64,000 nucleotides of DNA from Psychrobacter ciconiae (lineage in GTDB: Bacteria; Pseudomonadota; Gammaproteobacteria; Pseudomonadales; Moraxellaceae). This document shows positions 35,582 through 44,259 of the stretch, piece after piece. The stretch lies in the NCBI RefSeq assembly GCF_904846055.1, contig NZ_CAJGYV010000001.1, positions 2,170,001-2,234,000 of the forward strand, written 5' to 3'. How positions within the stretch are numbered: position 1 is the stretch's first letter; each line of letters starts with the position of its first letter. A program made the position numbers and the translations under genes. The notes under the pieces are model-generated. The model searched no databases and was not told the origin of the DNA. It was given only the letters and a program-made list of their open reading frames with translations.

Positions 35582-35932
35582 TCAATGTCCTGCCGTTTTA
35601 GAAAATAAATTAATCACTAAAACGCCGCCAACAATCATCACAATGCCGATAACTGCAAACAAATCCAAGCGCTGCTTAAATAAGATAAGTCCGATGAGCG
35701 CGGTTAACACAATGCCCACGCCGCCCCAGATTGCATAAGCAATACCAAGCGGAATGGTCTTGAGAGTTTGGGTCAAAAAATAAAACGAGAAAACATAAAG
35801 CACGGCGGTTGCAAGCGTTGGCAGCAGCCGCGTGAACTGCTCAGATTTCATCAAAAACGTCGTCCCGCTGACCTCAAAGACAATGGCAAGCGCCAAAAAG
35901 GCATAGCCCATCACGACGGGATTATTACTCAT
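35582..35932 (-). CDS. Small multidrug resistance (SMR/EmrE-type) transporter
   Basis: From the ATG at 35932 this is a 116-residue protein with four transmembrane helices, the size of the SMR family. The essential membrane Glu is in VFEVSGTTF at residue 20, matching Glu14 of EmrE, and the GIAYAIWGGVG motif of helix 3 is present. SMR proteins export quaternary cations or polyamines in exchange for protons. The frame reaches back to 35989, but the added 19 residues are basic and not family-like; 35911 is a further possible start. It follows glycerate kinase on the minus strand and converges on cobC with seven bases between. Confidence 0.88.
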   Translation of the reverse strand: MSNNPVVMGYAFLALAIVFEVSGTTFLMKSEQFTRLLPTLATAVLYVFSFYFLTQTLKTIPLGIAYAIWGGVGIVLTALIGLILFKQRLDLFAVIGIVMIVGGVLVINLFSKTAGH

Positions 35933-35989
35933 AACAGCTCTCAAAAAATGGCGCGAAACGGCTATTATATCGCGAAATTTGAGCGGCAA

Positions 35990-37126
35990 TTAAGCAAGTG
36001 TGTTACTAAGTTTTAGCGCGGCGGCTAGGTTTTTTGCGGTGGTTTTTAAGTTATCAAATGTTGATGCAAAGACGATATCGGGCGAATCAAGGTGCTGAAT
36101 ACTGGGTAAAATCACATCAAAGGGCAGCTCATTTTCTTGGCTATAAATGGCATTATCAACGCCGCCGCAGATAGCAATAACAGGTTTATTTTGTGCTTTA
36201 GCGATATTGGCAACGCCAACGGCAACCTTTCCCATCAGGCTTTGGGCATCAAGCTTGCCCTCGCCGGTGATGACCAAATCGGCATTTTTAATATGTTCTG
36301 CTAATCGAACGCTGCCTGCGACAATCTCAAATCCCGATTGCATTTGGGCATTTAAAAAGGTTAATAACGCAAAGCCAAGACCGCCTGCTGCGCCTGCGCC
36401 TTGGGCATTTTGAAAGTCCCGATAGCCGTGATTGCAAACGACGCTAGCAAAGTTCGACAGGCTATTGTCTAAATGAATTATGTCTGCTGCTCTTGCGCCT
36501 TTTTGTGGGGCGAAAATGGCGCTTGCTCCCAATTCACCGCATAACGGGTTGATGACATCGCTTGCCACCCCAATGGGAATGTCTTTGAGTGCAAAATCGC
36601 CTGAATCAATCCGTGCTAAATGGATCAACGCGCCGCCGCCGGTTTTTAACAGTTGACCTTTACCATCAAAAAATTTCATTCCAAGCGCTTGTAGCATTCC
36701 GGCGCCGCCATCATTGGTTGCACTGCCGCCAAGTCCGATGATTAAACGCTCAGCGCCGTTATTAATCGCCGCATTGATTAACTCGCCAACGCCAAAGCTT
36801 GAGGTTAGCATGGGATTTCGCTCAATTGAAGCAAGCAGTGGCAATCCGCAAGCGCTTGCCGTTTCAATCAGCGCTGTTTTGTTGCCAAGCATTAAGTAGC
36901 GCGCGCGAATGGGTCGCAGTAATGGGTCATGAACCAAAACCTCATGCCAGCTGCCGCCAAGCGCAAAGGCAAGCACTTCGCTTGTGCCTTCGCCACCATC
37001 CGCCATCGGCAGCAAGGTAACATTGGCGTTTGGGAAAACCTCACAAAACCCAGCTTGAATCGCGCGGCAAACGTCACTGGCAGCAAGGCTTTCTTTAAAG
37101 CTGTCGGGGGCGATTAAAAGCTTCAT
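35990..37126 (-). CDS. Glycerate kinase (GlxK/GarK family)
   Basis: This 378-residue kinase phosphorylates D-glycerate, in this family usually to 2-phosphoglycerate. Family motifs are the N-terminal IAPDSFKESL, PMADGGEGT at about 41, GLGGSATNDGGAG at about 130 and the late TGEGKLDAQS. Neighbouring genes do not form a recognised glyoxylate or glucarate operon. The upstream region divides it from the LysR gene, which is transcribed away. The SMR gene begins 57 bases after its stop. Confidence 0.92.
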   Translation of the reverse strand: MKLLIAPDSFKESLAASDVCRAIQAGFCEVFPNANVTLLPMADGGEGTSEVLAFALGGSWHEVLVHDPLLRPIRARYLMLGNKTALIETASACGLPLLASIERNPMLTSSFGVGELINAAINNGAERLIIGLGGSATNDGGAGMLQALGMKFFDGKGQLLKTGGGALIHLARIDSGDFALKDIPIGVASDVINPLCGELGASAIFAPQKGARAADIIHLDNSLSNFASVVCNHGYRDFQNAQGAGAAGGLGFALLTFLNAQMQSGFEIVAGSVRLAEHIKNADLVITGEGKLDAQSLMGKVAVGVANIAKAQNKPVIAICGGVDNAIYSQENELPFDVILPSIQHLDSPDIVFASTFDNLKTTAKNLAAALKLSNTLA

Positions 37127-37227
37127 GATTGTCCTTATAAACTATGTTGATGACTGACAATGATAAGCGATATTGACTAAGCTTTTGCAAGCTTTATTCT
37201 TATTTATAATAAAAGATTGATACCTTA

Positions 37228-38163
37228 ATGAAAAATGTGAGCACGCAGCCTTTGGCTTTTCGCAAATATCCCTCAACGACGGCGCTACAATGCTTCGAGA
37301 CCGCTGCTCGTCATTTAAGCTTTACCAATGCCGCTCACGAGATGCACATGACCCAAAGTGCGGTCAGTAAGCAGGTCGCTCAGCTTGAAGATATGCTAAA
37401 CATTGCGCTGTTTTATCGAACGCCGCAGCGCATTTCATTAACGCCTGCTGGCAAGCGCTATTATATTGAGGTGCTTGGCATCTTGCAGCATATTGAGGCG
37501 GCGACCACCGATTTGATGTCGCACAGTAGCAATACTGAGGTGCTAAATATTATTGCCCATCCGACCTTTTGTGCGCGTTGGTTGCTGCCTGCGCTTTGCG
37601 GCTTTAACCAAAAGCAGCCATTGATTACGCTGAGGATTAAGGAGCAGGTGGGACCTTTTTTTTCAGAAGACCAAGAAGTTGATGTGGCGTTTTTATATGG
37701 TGATGGCATTTGGGACAAAATGGCAGCAACTAAGCTGTTTGATGAGTGCTGTGTGGCAGTTTGCCATCCGGAATATTTGCGTGACCGAAAGCTTGAGGCG
37801 CCGTTAACGAGCCTTGATGATATCATGCTATTGCAATTAAGCTCGCGACCAAGCGCTTGGTACGAGTATTTTAAACAGCAAGACATCCACATCGATGGCA
37901 CGTTTGTAGGACCACGATTTGACAGCTTTCAGGCGTGTATTGCCGCAGCCTTGCAAAAGTTTGGCATCGCGTTGGTTCCTAGACGCTTCGTGATCCATGA
38001 GCTTAATGCCAAGGCTTTAGTTCAGGTTTGGGAGTTTGCTGCCAAAGGTCGCGGCGCTTATTATGCGTGCTATCCGTTGTCGCTTGGCAGCTCGCATAAA
38101 GTTAAGGTATTGCTTGATTGGATTGACGCCTACTTAGCTTCAAAAAATGAAGATGCCTCTTAA
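37228..38163 (+). CDS. LysR-family transcriptional regulator (GcvA-like)
   Basis: This 311-residue regulator has the N-terminal winged helix at about residues 18-75 (ETAARHLSFTNAAHEMHMTQSAVSKQVAQLE) and a type-2 periplasmic-binding-like effector domain from about 100. The N-terminus resembles GcvA/AmpR-type regulators. It lies directly before the aminotransferase-hglS-amaB genes in the same direction, with a perfect inverted repeat between, so it is a good candidate to control that catabolic set. No strong ribosome site precedes the ATG. Confidence 0.9.
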   Translation: MKNVSTQPLAFRKYPSTTALQCFETAARHLSFTNAAHEMHMTQSAVSKQVAQLEDMLNIALFYRTPQRISLTPAGKRYYIEVLGILQHIEAATTDLMSHSSNTEVLNIIAHPTFCARWLLPALCGFNQKQPLITLRIKEQVGPFFSEDQEVDVAFLYGDGIWDKMAATKLFDECCVAVCHPEYLRDRKLEAPLTSLDDIMLLQLSSRPSAWYEYFKQQDIHIDGTFVGPRFDSFQACIAAALQKFGIALVPRRFVIHELNAKALVQVWEFAAKGRGAYYACYPLSLGSSHKVKVLLDWIDAYLASKNEDAS

Positions 38164-38185
38164 ACACTAATCAACGAAAAAAGTC

Positions 38186-38219
38186 CGATAAAAAGGAATG
38201 CTGGCACAACTTTTTATCG
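38186..38219. repeat. Perfect 10-bp inverted repeat between lysR and aminotransferase
   Basis: CGATAAAAAG and CTTTTTATCG flank a 14-base spacer. The hairpin could terminate the lysR transcript or be a regulator site for the catabolic operon. The left arm runs into AAAAAGGAATG, which recurs at 41043-41053. Confidence 0.55.
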
Positions 38220-38280
38220 TTTGTGAGTGTCGCCAAGTTTTGCTCAAATAAAAGTCACTCTCACGGACGAGGACGGACTT

Positions 38281-39570
38281 ATGAGCTCAATATCTCCCAT
38301 CACCGATGCCTTTAGCATGGTGCATCCAATAAATCTAGTCAAAGGGCAAAACGCCAAAGTCTGGGATGACAATGACGTCGAATATATCGATTTTATCGGC
38401 GGCATTGGCGTTCTTAACTTTGGTCACTGCCACCCAAAAGTCGTTGCTGCCATTCATAATCAAAGTCAGCAGCTGATTCATTTTGCTTACAACGCCGCCG
38501 CGCATTTGCCTTATCAGCAGCTGATGACAAGGCTTTGCGATATTCTGCCGATTTCAGGCGATCTGACAGGAATGCTGACCAACAGCGGCGCTGAAGCCAC
38601 CGAAAACGCCCTAAAAATCGCCAGAATGCATACCAAGCGCTCAGGGGTTATCGCCTTTGATGGCGGCTTTCATGGCAGAACGCTTGCGGCGGTCAATCTC
38701 AATGGCAAAGTTGCCCCTTACAAGCGCGGTCTTGGCGTTCTTGCTGGCGGCGTTTATCACATCCCTTTTCCAAGCCCCGACAATGAGGTCAGCGATGAGA
38801 TGGCGCACGCGGCATTAATGCGCCTGTTTTCAGTCGAAACCGACATCGACAATATTGGCGCGATCATCGTTGAGCCGGTTCAAGGGGAGGGCGGGTTTCA
38901 AGTGCTCTCGCCAAGCTTTGCAAAGTTTTTACGCAAATTTTGTGATGAGCAGGGCATGGTGCTGATTTTTGATGAGATCCAATCAGGATTCGGGCGAACC
39001 GGATTGCCCTTTGCGGCGGATCAGTTAGAGATTGAGCCGGATTTAATCTTACTTGGAAAAAGTATCGCCGGCGGGCTGCCGCTTGGGGCAGTAGTTGGGC
39101 ACTCAAGCATCGTTCATGGTCTGCATAAAGGCAGCCTTGGCGGTACGTACTCGGGCAATCCGGTGGCCTGTAGCGCCGCGCTTGCGGTGGTCGATATCAT
39201 GAGCGATGACGCCACGTGGCAATCAGCAAAATATTATGAAACTACCCTTTGCCAAACGGTTGCGGATTGGCAAAAAGAGAGGATTTCGCCGTGGCTGTTT
39301 GGCTTAACAGGCATTGGCGCGATGCGCGGGATTGAGCTGCGCCATCCAAAATATGGCACTCATCCCAAAGTGATGGCTTGGGTTTTGGCTACAGCGCGCG
39401 ATCAAGGACTGCTTTTAATGCCAAGCGGTCAGCATCGCCATATCATCCGCTTACTGCCGCCATTGACCATTGAGCCGGATACCTTAAAGCGCGGTCTTGA
39501 TATGTTAAGACAAGTGCTTACCGGCATTCCTGATGGCGACCCTGATGACTGGTCAGACAATACGATTTAA
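38281..39570 (+). CDS. Class III aminotransferase (probable 2-aminoadipate or GabT-like)
   Basis: This PLP-dependent class III enzyme has 429 residues. The internal aldimine Lys is in LLGKSIAGGLPLGA at about residue 259, the Asp contacting the pyridine nitrogen in IFDEIQSGFGRTG at about 229, and the Gly-rich TNSGAEATE lies at about 100. Sequence-wise it resembles GabT. Its place between a LysR gene and HglS, with AmaB and AmaA following, suggests it transaminates 2-aminoadipate to 2-oxoadipate; 4-aminobutyrate or 5-aminovalerate are alternatives. A GTG at 38227 extends the frame, but GAGGA seven bases before the ATG at 38281 favours that start. Confidence 0.85.
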   Translation: MSSISPITDAFSMVHPINLVKGQNAKVWDDNDVEYIDFIGGIGVLNFGHCHPKVVAAIHNQSQQLIHFAYNAAAHLPYQQLMTRLCDILPISGDLTGMLTNSGAEATENALKIARMHTKRSGVIAFDGGFHGRTLAAVNLNGKVAPYKRGLGVLAGGVYHIPFPSPDNEVSDEMAHAALMRLFSVETDIDNIGAIIVEPVQGEGGFQVLSPSFAKFLRKFCDEQGMVLIFDEIQSGFGRTGLPFAADQLEIEPDLILLGKSIAGGLPLGAVVGHSSIVHGLHKGSLGGTYSGNPVACSAALAVVDIMSDDATWQSAKYYETTLCQTVADWQKERISPWLFGLTGIGAMRGIELRHPKYGTHPKVMAWVLATARDQGLLLMPSGQHRHIIRLLPPLTIEPDTLKRGLDMLRQVLTGIPDGDPDDWSDNTI

Positions 39571-39615
39571 ATGTTAACCCTCATTTTTTTAACTTTTTTC
39601 TAAAAGGACAATGCT

Positions 39616-41019
39616 ATGAGTACCGAATTTATCAGCCAAGATGACATCCGCCGCCAGTTTTCAAAAGCCATGTCAAAAATGTACCAAAACGAGGTTCCGC
39701 TTTATGGCGAGCTTTTAGAGTTAGTCGCTGACGTTAATAAACAAGTTCTTGAAAATAATCCCAAAATCAAAGCGCAGCTTGAGGCAACTCATGAGCTATC
39801 AAGGCTCAATTTAGAGCGTCACGGCGCTATCCGTCTTGGCACCAAAGACGAGCTTGCCATAATGCGCCGATTATTTGCGGTGATGGGAATGTTTCCGGTT
39901 GGCTATTACGATTTAGCGCCTGCAGGCGTTCCGGTGCACTCAACCGCGTTTCGCGCTATTGACCCAAAAGCGCTGAGCCAAAGCCCATTTCGCGTGTTCA
40001 CATCCTTATTGCGGCTTGACTTAATCCCTGATGAAGCGCTCAAAAAAGACGCCACCACCGCGTTAAGTCAGCGGCAGATTTTCACAGAAAAAGCCGTCGC
40101 ACTAATTGAACAATTTGAAAATAACGGCGGCTTAACGGACATCGAGGCGTCGGAGTTTATCAAAGAAGCCCTTGAAACTTTCCGCTGGCATGACAATGCG
40201 CCAATTTCAAAAGCGCTTTATGACAAACTTGCCGATCAGCACCGCTTGATTGCTGATGTGGTGGGATTTAAAGGTCCGCATATCAACCATTTAACCCCAC
40301 GAACGCTTGATATTGATGCGGTGCAGCGCGGCATGGTTGAGCGCGGCATTCCACCAAAAGCGGTCATTGAAGGTCCACCGCGCCGAAACTGCCCGATTTT
40401 ACTGCGTCAAACCAGCTTTAAAGCATTAGAGGAGTCAGTCAACTTTAAGGCTGCCGACGGCAGGCTTGAGACCGGTCAGCATACCGCGCGCTTTGGTGAG
40501 ATTGAGCAGCGCGGGGTGGCACTGACGCCAAAAGGTCGCGCGCTTTACGATGACTTGCTAAACCAATCTCGAAGCACGCTAGGCGGCGCGCCGACCGAAG
40601 ACAACGCAGATGAGTATGAGCGGATACTGCAGCAAAGCTTTGCCGGATTTCCAGATGATTACCAATCCATGCACGAGCAGGGTTTGGCCTATTTTTATTA
40701 TCAGCCGCGCCCAAATGTAAGCGATTTTGACAAAACTTTGCCAATAAATACGCTGATTGAGCAAGGCGTTATTACCATTGAGCCGATAGTTTACGAGGAC
40801 TTTTTGCCGGTCAGCGCGGCAGGGATTTTTCAATCAAACCTTCATGGTGATGCCGCTCAAGACTATGCCACCGAGTCTAATAAGCAAGACTTCGAAATGG
40901 CGCTTGGCAGCCAAGTTTTTGATGAGCTTGAGCTTTATGAAAAGGCGTCGCAGCAAAGTTTAACGCACTGCCTAAGCGTGCTTGGCATCGCGGCTGAAAT
41001 TCAGGTGCAATTGATATAG
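39616..41019 (+). CDS. hglS: 2-oxoadipate dioxygenase/decarboxylase (HglS, DUF1338)
   Basis: HglS is a non-haem iron enzyme that turns 2-oxoadipate and oxygen into D-2-hydroxyglutarate and carbon dioxide in the lysine pathway of Pseudomonas putida; E. coli YdcJ is a relative. The 467-residue protein has the family start with DDIRRQFSKAMSKMYQNEVP, the His-containing VHSTAFRAID at about 115 and GPHINHLTPR at about 217, which hold likely iron ligands, then a TARFGEIEQRG segment. It is flanked by an aminotransferase and ALDH7, which supply the preceding steps. AAAGGA precedes the ATG. Confidence 0.88.
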   Translation: MSTEFISQDDIRRQFSKAMSKMYQNEVPLYGELLELVADVNKQVLENNPKIKAQLEATHELSRLNLERHGAIRLGTKDELAIMRRLFAVMGMFPVGYYDLAPAGVPVHSTAFRAIDPKALSQSPFRVFTSLLRLDLIPDEALKKDATTALSQRQIFTEKAVALIEQFENNGGLTDIEASEFIKEALETFRWHDNAPISKALYDKLADQHRLIADVVGFKGPHINHLTPRTLDIDAVQRGMVERGIPPKAVIEGPPRRNCPILLRQTSFKALEESVNFKAADGRLETGQHTARFGEIEQRGVALTPKGRALYDDLLNQSRSTLGGAPTEDNADEYERILQQSFAGFPDDYQSMHEQGLAYFYYQPRPNVSDFDKTLPINTLIEQGVITIEPIVYEDFLPVSAAGIFQSNLHGDAAQDYATESNKQDFEMALGSQVFDELELYEKASQQSLTHCLSVLGIAAEIQVQLI

Positions 41020-41036
41020 CAAAAATTTGGCTATCG

Positions 41037-41053
41037 CATTCCAAAAAGGAATG
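41037..41053 (+). repeat. Hairpin between hglS and amaB
   Basis: CATTCC and GGAATG pair around AAAAA, 17 bases after the hglS stop. There is no T tract directly after it. The right part, AAAAAGGAATG, matches 38190-38200 upstream of the aminotransferase. Confidence 0.45.
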
Positions 41054-41177
41054 AGCGCAAGAATTTTATTATTTTGCAACTTAGCGGGTGACGCGGTAAT
41101 TTGAACTTAAGCCTTAAAAACAAAATATCGACCAGTTTTTAAGACACTACTAATCATTATAAGCAAAGGATTGAGAC

Positions 41178-42668
41178 ATGATTGAGCAGTTTATGAGCGC
41201 GATGGGCGTGGACACAGCGTTATTTAATAGCGGTGATTTGAAAGTGACCACGCCGATTGATGGCAGCCAAATTGGCACGGTCAAAATGGACAGTATCGCC
41301 GATGTTCAAACCAAAATTAACAACGCCAAAACCGCGTTTCAAGCGTGGCGCGTCGTTCCTGCGCCCAAGCGCGGCGAGCTGATTCGGCTGCTTGGTGAGG
41401 TGCTGCGCGAGCACAAAGAAGATTTGGGCGCTTTGGTATCGATTGAAGCAGGAAAAATCAAAGAAGAAGGTCTTGGCGAAGTTCAAGAGATGATCGACAT
41501 TTGCGACTTTGCGGTGGGCTTGTCGCGGCAGCTTTATGGCTTGACGATTGCCTCTGAGCGCGCAGGGCATCATATGCGTGAGACTTGGCATCCGCTTGGG
41601 GTGATTGGCGTGATTTCAGCGTTTAACTTTCCGGTGGCGGTGTGGTCGTGGAATACGGCGCTGGCGATTGTTTGCGGTAACCCTGTAGTTTGGAAGCCGT
41701 CAGAAAAAACGCCACTCGTTGCGCTGGCTTGCCAAGCTTTGTTTGAAAAGGCATTGGCAAAATTTGGCGACGCGCCTGAGCATTTATCTCAACTTGTCAT
41801 CGGTCATGTCGATGTGGGTAATGTGCTCGTTGAAAACGAAGATGTGGCGTTAGTTAGCGCCACAGGAAGCACGCGAATGGGGCGTGAGGTTGCACCAAAA
41901 GTTGCGGCGCGTTTTGGCAAATGCTTGCTTGAGCTTGGTGGCAATAACGCGATGATTTTAGCGCCAAGCGCCGATTTAAACCTAGCTTTACGCGGGATTT
42001 TATTTTCAGCCGTTGGCACTGCCGGTCAGCGCTGCACGACTTTACGCCGCTTGATTGTCCACGACAGCTTAAAAGACGAGGTGGTCAGCAAAATCAAATC
42101 CGCTTATGAAACCGTCACCATTGGTGACCCATTAAAAGGCAATTTGGTCGGACCTTTGATTGATAAAGACAGCTTTGAGGGGATGCAAGCTGCCCTTGCG
42201 CGCGCCAAAGCTGTCGGCGGCAAAGTGACGGGCGGTGAGCGCGTGCTGGCAGATGAGTATTCTGATGCTTATTACGTCAAGCCTGCCATCGTTGAGCTTG
42301 ATTCACAACTTGACGTGGCAAAAACCGAGACCTTTGCGCCGATTTTATACGTGATGAGCTATCACGATTTTGATGAGGCGCTTGCCATGCAAAACGACGT
42401 TCCTCAAGGGTTATCCTCATGCGTCTTTACCAATGATATTCGCGAAGCGGAGCTGTTTTTAAGCGCTCGCGGTAGCGACTGCGGCATTGCCAACGTTAAC
42501 ATTGGTACCAGTGGCGCGGAGATTGGCGGCGCGTTTGGCGGCGAAAAAGAAACCGGCGGTGGTCGTGAGTCCGGCTCAGATGCTTGGAAAAATTACATGC
42601 GCCGGCAAACCAACACCGTCAACTATTCAACCGAATTGCCCTTGGCTCAAGGTATCAATTTTGGCTAA
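41178..42668 (+). CDS. amaB: ALDH7-family 2-aminoadipate semialdehyde dehydrogenase
   Basis: This 496-residue aldehyde dehydrogenase is of the antiquitin (ALDH7) type, the group that includes P. putida AmaB. The catalytic Cys is in GQRCTTL at about residue 286, the general-base Glu in LLELGGNNA at about 252, and the cofactor-loop FNFPVAVWSWN at about 152. It should oxidise 2-aminoadipate semialdehyde to 2-aminoadipate with NAD. Neighbours on both sides (HglS and the pipecolate-oxidase-like AmaA) support this substrate. AAAGGA precedes the ATG. A hairpin at 42699 separates it from the transporter gene. Confidence 0.9.
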   Translation: MIEQFMSAMGVDTALFNSGDLKVTTPIDGSQIGTVKMDSIADVQTKINNAKTAFQAWRVVPAPKRGELIRLLGEVLREHKEDLGALVSIEAGKIKEEGLGEVQEMIDICDFAVGLSRQLYGLTIASERAGHHMRETWHPLGVIGVISAFNFPVAVWSWNTALAIVCGNPVVWKPSEKTPLVALACQALFEKALAKFGDAPEHLSQLVIGHVDVGNVLVENEDVALVSATGSTRMGREVAPKVAARFGKCLLELGGNNAMILAPSADLNLALRGILFSAVGTAGQRCTTLRRLIVHDSLKDEVVSKIKSAYETVTIGDPLKGNLVGPLIDKDSFEGMQAALARAKAVGGKVTGGERVLADEYSDAYYVKPAIVELDSQLDVAKTETFAPILYVMSYHDFDEALAMQNDVPQGLSSCVFTNDIREAELFLSARGSDCGIANVNIGTSGAEIGGAFGGEKETGGGRESGSDAWKNYMRRQTNTVNYSTELPLAQGINFG

Positions 42669-42698
42669 TACAAGAGCAATGACAATACGGCAGTAACC

Positions 42699-42727
42699 GG
42701 CTAAGTGGTCGATACACTTAGCCTTTA
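42699..42727 (+). terminator. Hairpin between amaB and transporter gene
   Basis: GGCTAAGTG and CACTTAGCC form a perfect 9-bp stem with a 7-base loop, followed by TTTATT. The weak T run suggests attenuation or partial termination. Confidence 0.6.
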
Positions 42728-42774
42728 TTCCCAACCAAGGACTGGTTGCCACTCACAAGGAAGGTAGGTGTGTC

Positions 42775-44247
42775 ATGAATCCCAAACAACCATTGGCGCA
42801 AGCCGATACTACGCCCCCATCAAATTTTTTACTTGATATTGCACCGCTCGTGCTTACTGCCGCCATTTTAATGGTGCAATTTTTCGTTTTCAAAGACTTT
42901 ACCCCGCATATTCCGCTCGCTTGCGGCATTTTAATCACAGGGCTTTTTATGAAGCTTCGTGGTCGCAGTTGGGAGGGTATGGAATCGCGCTTTTTAAAAG
43001 TGGTCAAAATCGGTTTGCCGGCGATGATTATTTTGATGGGCGTGGGAATGCTCATTGGTGCTTGGATTATTTCAGGAACTGTGCCGACCATTTTGTATTA
43101 TGGCTTTAGTATTTTTTCACCCGCCTCCTTTTTATTTTCAGTTTGCTTGATTTGCGCGATTATTTCGGTGGCAACCGGAACGTCGTGGGGCACGATTGGC
43201 ACGGTCGGGCTTGCCATGATGGGCATCGGTATGGGACTTGGCATTCCGGTGCATTTTACCGGCGGCGCGATTGTTTCAGGGGCATTTTTTGGCGATAAAA
43301 TGTCGCCATTATCGGACACTACAAACTTAACCCCTGCCGCAGCGGGCGTGGATTTGTGGGATCATATCCGTGGCATGCTGCCGACCACCATTCCTGCGAT
43401 GATCACGGCTCTTGCGCTTTATGCTTGGATTGGTATGGGCTATGGCAATGATAGTATTGACTTGTCGGCAATCAAAGAGCTGCAATCAGCCCTTGCAGCA
43501 AACTATAACATCAGCTTATTGACCTTAATTCCGGCGCTTGTGGTCATTGGCGCGGCAATGTTTAAAATGCCAGCTATCCCAACTGTGCTCAGCGGCGTGG
43601 TTGTGGCGTCTTTGGTGGCGTTTTTTATGCAAGGCGTTGGCGTCAGTCAAATCTTTGATGTCCTGCAAAATGGCTTTAAAAGTGAAACCGGTCTTGACGT
43701 GGTTGACCAGCTTTTGTCAAAAGGCGGCGTCATGTCGATGACTTGGGTCATTACCTTGACCATTTTTGCGTTGGCGTTTATTGGCTCGCTTGAGCATTAC
43801 GGGACGCTCAAAGCCATCATGAATAAAATCAATGCGGTGGTTAAATCGCGCTTTGGTCTTGTGCTGTCAACCTATGGCAGCGTGATTGGCGTCGGTACGC
43901 TCATCGGCGACGTTTATACCACGCTTGTGCTGCCAGGGCGATTGCTCAAAGACAAGTACCAAGAGATGGGCTATAAGCGCACGACGCTCACGCGCTCAAT
44001 TGAAGATTCAGGAACATTGCTATCACCGTTAATTCCTTGGAACATGGGCGGAAGCTTTGTTGCCGCAACGCTTGGTATTGCCACCTTAACTTATGCGCCA
44101 TTTGCCTTTGCTTGCTGGCTGTCACCACTGTTTGGGCTACTTTGGGCGGCGCTTGGCAAATTTACCCCGCGTGATGACACGCCGCAACCGGCAGCAAAAA
44201 AAGTCAGCTTAAAAAAGGTCAAAAAACTGACCGTAAGAGAAGCTTAA
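42775..44247 (+). CDS. NhaC-family Na+/H+ antiporter-like transporter
   Basis: This 490-residue membrane protein has about 11-12 hydrophobic helices. NhaC-family features include GTSWGTIGTVGLA at about residue 139, the Asp-bearing GDKMSPLSDTTNL at about 175 and a C-terminal PWNMGG segment. Known members exchange sodium or organic acids such as malate and lactate for protons. Here it is inside a catabolic set between amaB and amaA, so uptake of lysine, pipecolate or a related compound is inferred, not shown. AGGTAGGTG precedes the ATG; amaA starts 12 bases after the stop. A basic C-terminal tail ends the protein. Confidence 0.85.
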   Translation: MNPKQPLAQADTTPPSNFLLDIAPLVLTAAILMVQFFVFKDFTPHIPLACGILITGLFMKLRGRSWEGMESRFLKVVKIGLPAMIILMGVGMLIGAWIISGTVPTILYYGFSIFSPASFLFSVCLICAIISVATGTSWGTIGTVGLAMMGIGMGLGIPVHFTGGAIVSGAFFGDKMSPLSDTTNLTPAAAGVDLWDHIRGMLPTTIPAMITALALYAWIGMGYGNDSIDLSAIKELQSALAANYNISLLTLIPALVVIGAAMFKMPAIPTVLSGVVVASLVAFFMQGVGVSQIFDVLQNGFKSETGLDVVDQLLSKGGVMSMTWVITLTIFALAFIGSLEHYGTLKAIMNKINAVVKSRFGLVLSTYGSVIGVGTLIGDVYTTLVLPGRLLKDKYQEMGYKRTTLTRSIEDSGTLLSPLIPWNMGGSFVAATLGIATLTYAPFAFACWLSPLFGLLWAALGKFTPRDDTPQPAAKKVSLKKVKKLTVREA

Positions 44248-44259
44248 GGGAGGTGTCAC

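Noticed and set aside
38196..38225. CTGGCAC resembling a sigma-54 -24 element before the aminotransferase
   Set aside because: No TTGC at the -12 position; the sequence there is TTTAT.
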